Assembly (NCBI GenBank): GCA_054601695.1
Contig: BAAHQB010000017.1
Coordinates: 558,001 to 622,000 of the forward strand
DNA: 64,000 bases
DNA from: Amorphochlora amoebiformis
Taxonomy: Eukaryota; Cercozoa; Chlorarachniophyceae
Direction: 5' to 3'
In this document: positions 61,577 to 64,000 of the stretch, in pieces
Position numbering within the stretch: the stretch's first letter is position 1
Layout: each line of letters opens with the position of its first letter
Program-made: the position numbers and the translations under genes
The notes under the pieces: model-generated
The model's input: only the letters and a program-made list of their open reading frames with translations
What the model was told of the DNA's origin: nothing
Databases searched by the model: none

Positions 61577-61695
61577 AATCACATAACAGCTTCTTCCGGT
61601 GTCATGGATATAAAGAAGAATACTACTCCACACTAGGTCTATCCGGATATCATACACTATCATACATTGCCAGCGTCACTGATGCTGAACTCTAG
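44147..61695 (+). CDS. Glutamate 5-kinase (ProB-type, kinase plus PUA-like region)
   Basis: Phosphorylates glutamate with ATP, the first step of proline synthesis. Plus-strand exons: 44147-44176 (ATG), 44300-44332, 44874-44945, 45250-45288, 45630-45677, 46237-46266, 46637-46693, 47897-47920, 49271-49337, 49883-49954, 50498-50553, 51995-52055, 52780-52836, 54098-54122, 55288-55335, 56125-56174, 56427-56462, 56737-56790, 57070-57097, 57598-57664, 57736-57775, 58525-58562, 59506-59554, 60087-60146, 60589-60628, 61342-61357, 61590-61695 (TAG). Family motifs in order: [95 protein letters not shown], then PUA-like [29 protein letters not shown] and [10 protein letters not shown]. Phases agree except 50553/51995, where a small exon is probably missing. 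About 1.3 kb of coding in 17.5 kb. Odd: 45677 and 47920 appear to use GC donors, and about 50 residues follow the usual family end (possible stop also at 60159). Confidence 0.9.
44650..44720 (+). pseudogene. 5'-end copy of exon 44874-44945
   Basis: GGTGGGTACATCTAGTTTAG and the following 35 nt repeat the start of the real exon, here with the acceptor-side AAAG instead of TATAG. After CCTGCCCT it diverges into TA repeat. The copy holds the glycine-rich ATP-binding start of the kinase ([15 protein letters not shown]) but lacks the rest. Confidence 0.7.
45678..46636 (+). repeat. CCCTAA introns of the glutamate kinase
   Basis: CCCTAA on the sense strand fills the introns on both sides of the 30-nt exon 46237-46266. 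Both acceptors (CCCTAG before GAA and before GCA) are one-base variants of the CCCTAA unit, so the repeat itself appears to have supplied the 3' splice site. Frames reading PNPNPN or LTLTLT here are artefacts. Confidence 0.85.
47147..47880 (+). repeat. 46-bp satellite, about 16 units
   Basis: The unit (CATCCATAAAATATG, TATATATGCGAATATATCGA, TACTAACATAT) repeats nearly perfectly; unit starts at 47284 and 47330 give the 46-bp period. The last copy merges into the acceptor of exon 47897-47920: CGATTCTAACATTCATCCAC then ACACGCCAG. Each unit has a perfect TACTAAC branch consensus. It looks like an amplified intron 3' end. It is not a CRISPR array: no distinct spacers. Confidence 0.9.
47921..49270 (+). 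repeat. 13-bp CTCTAACCCTAAC array with six 3'-end copies of an 8-codon exon
   Basis: The array repeats CTCTAACCCTAAC. Within it, copies of the end of exon 47897-47920 with its GC donor (GGAGAATCCTGTGTCAG then GCAACC) occur near 48049, 48182, 48314, 48419, 48512 and 48617, spaced about 95-135 bp. From about 49190 it becomes regular CCCTAA up to the acceptor of exon 49271-49337. Confidence 0.85.
49338..49882 (+). repeat. CCCTAA intron with three 5'-end copies of exon 49883-49954
   Basis: The phrase AATCCTGATGAATAGCC(TTG), i.e. branch region, acceptor and first bases of the next exon, occurs at about 49604, 49650 and 49762 before the real acceptor at 49881-49882. Confidence 0.75.
50228..50385 (+). 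repeat. Two 5'-end copies of exon 50498-50553
   Basis: GTGATAAAGACTGTCTATCT (50252-50271) and GTGATAATGATTCTCTCTCT (50360-50379) match the exon start GTGATAATGACTGTCTGTCA, which encodes the conserved DNDCLS of glutamate kinase. Both run into TA or CT repeat. Confidence 0.7.
51604..51850 (+). repeat. Two 5'-end copies of exon 51995-52055
   Basis: Copies at about 51605-51655 and 51792-51850 keep CTAG or GTAG acceptors and GGATCTGATTATATTAAC. The second retains GATGTTGACGGGCT (TDVDG), the first has lost 12 nt in frame. Changes ACC/ACT and GAT/GAC are synonymous. Confidence 0.75.
53250..54097 (+). repeat. Composite CCCTAA/ACTATAACC/ATTGTAACC array
   Basis: CCCTAA is interleaved with CTAATTGTAACC, CTAAGTATAACC and CTAATCTAACC phrases. 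From about 53740 a higher-order unit near 115 bp (TAATCTAACCC ... AAGTATAACCC ... TTGTAACCCTTACTATAACT) repeats about three times. It ends at the acceptor of the 25-nt exon 54098-54122. Confidence 0.8.
54468..54790 (+). mobile_element. Dispersed element, copy 1
   Basis: Contains AACGACCATATACATAGCA, GCTCGAAGAGTAGATATCGA, TAGAGATCGCTAGAGATCCC, then GGTACTATCCGGTACT-type short repeats. Related copies are at 62655-62990 (plus) and 57893-58228 (minus). No long open frame, no clear terminal repeats or target-site duplication could be fixed by eye; a SINE- or MITE-like non-autonomous element is inferred from dispersal in both orientations. Confidence 0.5.
55354..55910. repeat. Telomere-type array with two orientation switches
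   Basis: TTAGGG on plus at 55357-55425, CCCTAA on plus at 55500-55800 (with CTAACAGTAACG variants), then TTAGGG again at 55838-55920. All lie in one glutamate-kinase intron. The 66-bp perfect block at 55840-55905 suggests recent insertion or repair. Confidence 0.8.
56463..57735 (+). repeat. CCCTAA introns around glutamate-kinase exons 56737-57775
   Basis: CCCTAA on the sense strand fills the introns at 56470-56735, 56800-57050, 57505-57590 and 57670-57735, with a TA-rich stretch at 57100-57450. Acceptors of 56737 (TATCCTAG) and 57736 (CCCTAAG) are repeat variants. Confidence 0.8.
57893..58228 (-). mobile_element. Dispersed element, copy 2 (inverted), inside a glutamate-kinase intron
   Basis: On minus it reads GTAGATATCAAC, CTGGAGATCACTTGAGATCC, CAGAGATTGCTGGAGATTCC, GGTACTACCGAGTA, then two tandem ~60-bp units around GGCGTGATG...GTCACGTTCCAGAATCT. 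The same order of words is found in the 62.65-kb copy. Open frames here overlap only the repeats. Confidence 0.55.
58563..59100 (+). repeat. CT-rich minisatellite, (CTCTCG)n and variants
   Basis: About 530 bp of CTCTCGCTCTCG, CTCTCTCT and a recurring 45-70-bp unit with (T)AAATCCATCACTCTCG follow the donor of exon 58525-58562. It gives long LSLSLS and RERERE frames on the two strands, which I do not believe to be proteins. Confidence 0.9.
60995..61200 (+). repeat. Two upstream copies of the 61342 exon start region
   Basis: TAATAGTATCTAAAGGGGCTTTACATG occurs twice (61003-61030 and 61157-61184), each followed by ATTATACCTTTACATATA-like sequence. The first part matches the acceptor and start of the 16-nt exon 61342-61357 (TTAATAG then TATCTAAACG). 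Confidence 0.6.
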
Positions 61696-62001
61696 AATAC
61701 AGCTTCAGTAGATTTGGCAACACATATTGATTTGTGGACTCGTTAATTATTGTCCGAGTGCGGACACGGTTGTCTACTTTGCACCGGATAATCATTACTG
61801 GATCGACAATGAAGATCTATAGTCGGATATCGTCATCATAATACTAGTAATTGTTACGTGATAAATGTAAAGATAATACTCCAATCGAATACCTTTTAAT
61901 ATTTACTAGATATAACCAAATTTCAATTCAAATTCAAATGTGGTGCCCATGCTCACAAAACTGCCCTTAATACTAGTAACTTTACAGAGCGACATACACA
62001 G
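61696..62001. other. Tail-to-tail intergenic region, unique sequence
   Basis: About 300 bp of non-repetitive DNA between the TAG of the glutamate kinase gene and the putative TGA of the converging gene. It includes ACTAGTAATTGTTACG-type words and an imperfect inverted repeat around CTAGTAA. No poly(A) consensus is convincing on either strand. Confidence 0.4.
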
Positions 62002-62397
62002 TCAGGAATCTAGGGAATAGAATAGAAATTTCGAAAATACAAAAAAAAGCGGGAGAGAGAGTGTCAGCGCGTTTGTGTGTGTGTGTGATGTGTTATACTC
62101 TACTTTTTGGTTCGGGGGCATCCTCTAAGAGGTCCAAAGGGTTTTGGTTCCCTCTAGGCCTCGGAGCGATGTCCTAACGGGTGAAATATGAGTGCGTGGG
62201 TATTTTAATAATATATGTTTGTATATTATGTAGGTATCTTAATAAGATATGTTTGTATATTGTGTAGAATTGCATGTATATGTATGTATGTATGTATATA
62301 TTTCGTATGGAAAGTATATATATGTATATGTACATATGCATGTAGCTATATATATATATATGTATGTATGTTAATATACATATATATGTATATATAT

Positions 62398-62443
<46 letters not shown>

Positions 62444-63833
62444 AATATATATATGTAAATATATATATATATATTATATATATATATATATGTATATATA
62501 TTTATATATATATATATTTTTACATATATATATATACATACATATGCATATATTTAGATACATAATAATGATGTGAGGGCACATGTGTATACTTCTTATA
62601 TTACACATGTATATTACATGTATATATATGTATATATATATATACATATATATAGATATTGTTAAAACAACCATATAGATAGCATAGATAGATGCGGCTC
62701 GAAGAGTAGATGTCGATAGCGTGTTGAGGTATAGCCGCACGTACACTACAGATAGCTGGAGATAGCTGGAGATCGCTGGAGATCCCGGAGATTGCTCGAG
62801 GATTACCTTGCCGGTAGTGCCAGGCAGTACCGGGTAGTACTCGGTAGTACCGGGCTTCCAGATATACCTTGACACAACGTGACGTCAGGCCGTGTCATGC
62901 TTCCAGAACTTTAGGAAGATTCTAGTGTGTTCGAGAAGTAAGAACATTCCTAGAAATTTCATGAATGAACTGGTTGAGAATTTCCCTTGATCACTGTCAT
63001 AATCCAAACGGACTGAATCGAACTATGGACTACCATCTACTATACAACTGCGCTGACACTATATATATATATAGATAATATAAACAAAAGTTGTATAATT
63101 TATGTACATCTATATGTACATATAGGTATATATAAATACATTACATAACTGAATATACACGTATACATAGTAATAGTATTGAGAATAATATATAGTGTAC
63201 GTATACACAGTAATAGCATTGACAATAATATATAAGATATAACCTTAACGTATATATACTAACCTTATTGACAATAATATATAATGTGCATATACATAGT
63301 AATAGTATTAACAATAACATATAATGTACGTATACATGCTAATACTATTGACAGTGGTATGTTATTGACCCTATACATGCTAATACTATTGACAGTAATA
63401 TATAATGACCGTATACATTGACGAGAATATATATAATGACCCTATACACAGTATTCACGATATTATATAATGACGTATACATAGTAATAGTATTGAAGAT
63501 AATATATAAGATATAACCTTGATATAAGAGGGCGGCTTATTATAACGGGAGAGTCTCACATAGCTTGTGTCGAACCTAACTCATACGTATTGTATATATT
63601 TATGTATATATCGATATATCTATATGTCTAAATTTATAAAATACATAGGTATAAATAAATATATATATATATATATTATATATATACATATACATATAAA
63701 TATACCTTGTATATATAACTTGTATATATATATATAATGTATATCTATGTATATATATATATGTATAATGTATGTATATATGTATGTATATTCTGCGATA
63801 GGTTTTCTCAATCATATATACATATATACACAC

Positions 63834-63890
<57 letters not shown>

Positions 63891-64000
63891 TGTATAATTA
63901 TGACATCTCATTTACAGAATATATACATATGCGACTAATTACTTTCCATTTTTCTTTTGCGGCAGACACGCAATTGGGATCACATTCCGTCTCCTCGGCG
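62002..64000 (-). CDS. Uncharacterised gene, 3' part only (5' end beyond window)
   Basis: Minus-strand exons: 63943 to at least 64000, 63518-63575, 62104-62173 and a tiny last exon 62002-62009 (stop TGA 62002-62004). Readable protein: [17 protein letters not shown] before a GTAATT donor, [19 protein letters not shown], then [20 protein letters not shown] followed by EPK and, after the last junction, NS and stop. The junctions 63518/62173 and 62104/62009 are in phase; the last acceptor follows a long pyrimidine tract (62013-62060). Between 63943 and 63575 phases do not match, so an exon is missing, perhaps near 63780-63815. No family recognised. A 3'-end copy of exon 63518-63575 (AAG then GTTATATC) lies downstream at 63236-63248. 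Confidence 0.5.
62655..62990 (+). mobile_element. Dispersed element, copy 3, in an intron of the minus-strand gene
   Basis: Shares with the 54.5-kb copy AACAACCATATAGATAGCAT, GCTCGAAGAGTAGATGTCGA, GGAGATCGCTGGAGATCCC and GTAGTACTCGGTAGTACC, and with the 57.9-kb copy the AACGTGACGTCAGG...GTGTCATGCTTCCAGAA part. It is about 8 kb from the nearest other copy's end and in the opposite sense to its host gene. Confidence 0.55.
63060..63515. repeat. Tandem repeat GTATACATAGTAATAGTATTGACAATAATATATAA
   Basis: About nine imperfect units of 35-50 bp in an intron of the right-edge gene. Units near 63225 and 63505 also carry GATATAACCTTGA/A, which is the end and donor of exon 63518-63575 on the minus strand. 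Confidence 0.75.

Overview
The window is eukaryotic nuclear DNA dominated by (TA)n microsatellite and interstitial TTAGGG/CCCTAA telomere-type repeat, so simple reading-frame scans see mostly YIYIYI, LTLTLT or PNPNPN noise. Reading the short unique islands for splice signals shows a different picture: genes built from tiny exons (most 20-130 nt, a few 7-16 nt) in introns made almost wholly of (TA)n, CCCTAA arrays or minisatellites. Exons have ordinary GT-AG borders (two look like GC-AG), CTAAC-type branch sites and matching phases. TAA, TAG and TGA act as stops and none interrupts an exon, so the standard code applies. Lineage is not fixed by the sequence: a protist or alga with TTAGGG-type repeat is the best guess. 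No rRNA, tRNA, CRISPR array or transposase was recognised.

Layout, strands strictly alternating: (1) 1-5073 minus, a fucosyltransferase-like glycosyltransferase cut by the left edge, with uncharacterised exons behind it on the same strand (5350-11206). (2) 11256-13703 plus, a small membrane protein with an HxxWH motif. (3) 14330-26112 minus, an unrecognised protein with an N-terminal signal anchor. (4) 26435-39903 plus, a choline/ethanolamine kinase. (5) 40544-43907 minus, unrecognised. (6) 44147-61695 plus, a glutamate 5-kinase with PUA-like C-terminal region (first step of proline synthesis). (7) 62002 to beyond 64000 minus, unrecognised. Neighbours are therefore head-to-head (about 50, 320 and 240 bp apart) or tail-to-tail. 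The recognised enzymes belong to separate housekeeping routes (glycan fucosylation, phospholipid headgroup activation, proline synthesis); nothing suggests one pathway.

The most striking signal is a polarity rule. Around many exons lie degenerate partial copies. Copies of the exon's 5' end with its acceptor lie upstream of the real exon; copies of its 3' end with its donor lie downstream. Some became arrays (10 copies of one exon end at 15.07-16.2 kb, 6 at 48.05-48.65 kb, a 16-unit satellite grown from an intron end at 47.15-47.88 kb). This suggests repeated tandem duplication across exon/intron borders, leaving decoy splice sites throughout.

Exon models are hand readings from splice consensus, phase and family motifs. 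The two kinases and the glycosyltransferase are well supported; other models are plausible but unverified, and individual borders may be off.
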